A stretch of DNA of 6,589 nt from Acidimicrobiales bacterium (GTDB lineage Bacteria > Actinomycetota > Acidimicrobiia > Acidimicrobiales > VFJN01): assembly GCA_016936035.1 (NCBI GenBank), contig JAFGPU010000434.1, positions 1-6,589 on the forward strand. The letters are read 5' to 3'. A program made the translations under genes and the position numbers. Every line of letters begins with the position of its first letter. Position 1 is the first letter of the stretch. The notes below the pieces were generated by a model. The model worked only from the letters and a program-made list of their open reading frames with translations. It made no database searches and had not been told where the DNA came from. Positions 5,641 to 6,589 of this stretch are shown here, in pieces.

Positions 5641-6589
5641 TGGAGCTGTTGCGCTTCGCCACCGCCGGCAGCGTCGACGACGGCAAGTCGACCCTGATCG
5701 GCCGGCTGCTCTACGACTCCAAGGCCATCTTCGAGGACCAGCTCGAGTCGGTCGAGCGCACCAGCCTCGAGCGCGGCGACGTCCACACCAACCTGGCGCT
5801 GCTCACCGACGGCCTGCGAGCCGAGCGCGAGCAGGGCATCACCATCGACGTGGCCTACCGCTACTTCGCCACCCCCCGGCGCAAGTTCATCATCGCCGAC
5901 ACCCCCGGCCACATCCAGTACACGCGCAACATGGTCACCGGGGCGTCGACCGCCGACCTGGCGCTGGTGCTCATCGACGCCCGCAAGGGCGTGGTCGAGC
6001 AGTCGCGTCGCCACGCCTTCCTGGCGTCGCTGCTCGGCATCCCCCACCTCGTGGTGTGCATCAACAAGATGGACCTCGTCGATTGGTCCCAACAGCGCTA
6101 CGACGAGATCAAGGCCGAGTTCCGCAGCTTCGCGATGAAGCTCGACGTCGGCGACCTGGCGTTCGTGCCCATCTCGGCCCTGCACGGCGACAACGTCGTC
6201 GAGCGCTCGGCCAACATGGACTGGTACGAGGGGTCGTCGCTGCTGCACCACCTCGAAGAGGTGCACATCGCCAGCGACCGCAACCTCATCGACGCCCGCT
6301 TCCCCGTGCAGTACGTCATCCGCCCGCAGGCCCAGTCCGACCACGAGCTGCACGACTACCGCGGCTACGCGGGCACCGTGGCCGGCGGCGTGTTCAAGCC
6401 GGGCGACGAGGTGGTCGTGCTGCCGTCCGGCCTGACATCGACCATCGCCGCGATCGAGACCGCCGACGGTCCTGTCGACGAGGCGTTCTCGCCCCGGGCC
6501 GTGACGATCCGGCTCGCCGACGACATCGACGTCTCCCGGGGCGACATGATCTGCCGCACGCGCAACCGCCCTCACGTCGGCCAGGACAT
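5640..6589 (+). CDS. cysN: Sulfate adenylyltransferase subunit 1 (CysN), GTPase, 3' end missing
   Basis: The frame is open from the ATG at 5640 to the window end (316 residues seen). It is a translation-factor-type GTPase: P-loop [10 protein letters not shown] (9–18), switch-I GITID (66–70), G3 DTPGH (87–91), G4 NKMD (142–145) and G5 SAL (179–181). After the G domain comes the start of the EF-Tu-like beta-barrel domain (from about 220: [10 protein letters not shown], then [17 protein letters not shown]). CysN hydrolyses GTP to drive APS synthesis by CysD. The short N-terminus begins directly at the G domain, whereas E. coli CysN has an extra leader of about 20 residues or more. In many actinobacteria CysN is fused at its C-terminus to an APS kinase (CysC) domain; the window ends before this can be judged. 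Whether nodQ or cysNC is the better name therefore stays open. Confidence 0.97.
   Translation, partial: MELLRFATAGSVDDGKSTLIGRLLYDSKAIFEDQLESVERTSLERGDVHTNLALLTDGLRAEREQGITIDVAYRYFATPRRKFIIADTPGHIQYTRNMVTGASTADLALVLIDARKGVVEQSRRHAFLASLLGIPHLVVCINKMDLVDWSQQRYDEIKAEFRSFAMKLDVGDLAFVPISALHGDNVVERSANMDWYEGSSLLHHLEEVHIASDRNLIDARFPVQYVIRPQAQSDHELHDYRGYAGTVAGGVFKPGDEVVVLPSGLTSTIAAIETADGPVDEAFSPRAVTIRLADDIDVSRGDMICRTRNRPHVGQD

Noticed and set aside
5355..6575. Minus-strand open frame of 406 residues opposite cysD/cysN
   Set aside because: It is antisense to two highly conserved genes, and its translation is Val/Asp/His-rich mirror sequence without a domain.

Overview
The window is a gene-dense, very GC-rich (roughly 70% G+C by eye) stretch of bacterial chromosome with short intergenic gaps. 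The NucS mismatch endonuclease, an alkyltransferase-like protein, a UbiB/ABC1 kinase and a CysQ–CysDN sulfur cluster, together with the GC content, point to an actinobacterium. A deep lineage such as Acidimicrobiia is plausible, but that is inference. I see no tRNA, rRNA, CRISPR, IS element, prophage or conjugative signature.

Layout. (1) 1–240 (+): the C-terminal end of a MaoC-type hot-dog enoyl-CoA hydratase, cut by the window edge. (2) 323–3013 (−): a compact same-strand group read right to left: an alkyltransferase-like protein (ATL, MGMT fold with Trp in place of the active-site Cys), an ABC1/UbiB/AarF-family kinase, and nucS. The gaps are 70 and 53 bases. A GC-rich hairpin lies between nucS and the convergent MaoC gene. 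(3) 3012–3797 (+): a short-chain dehydrogenase/reductase whose ATG overlaps the ATG of the divergent ATL gene inside one CATG. (4) 3889–4650 (−): cysQ, a 3'-phosphoadenosine phosphatase, convergent with the SDR gene. (5) 4717–6589 (+): cysD and cysN, the two subunits of assimilatory ATP sulfurylase, translationally coupled through TGATG. cysN runs off the window. cysQ and cysD are divergent across a 66-base, relatively AT-rich control region.

How the parts fit. CysD/CysN activate sulfate to APS, and CysQ removes the PAP by-product of later PAPS use, so the right third is a sulfate-assimilation locus with a shared bidirectional control region. The left-centre group combines two genome-stability proteins: NucS (non-canonical mismatch repair) and ATL (flags O6-alkylguanine for nucleotide excision repair). 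Between them sits an ABC1 kinase of unknown substrate. Two minus-strand genes (ATL and nucS) have a TANNNT −10-like hexamer 7–8 bases before the ATG, the pattern of actinobacterial leaderless transcripts.

I found no convincing wholly new system. The points most worth following are the ATL–ABC1 kinase–NucS neighbourhood, the overlapping divergent start codons, and the repeat-bearing cysQ/cysD control region.
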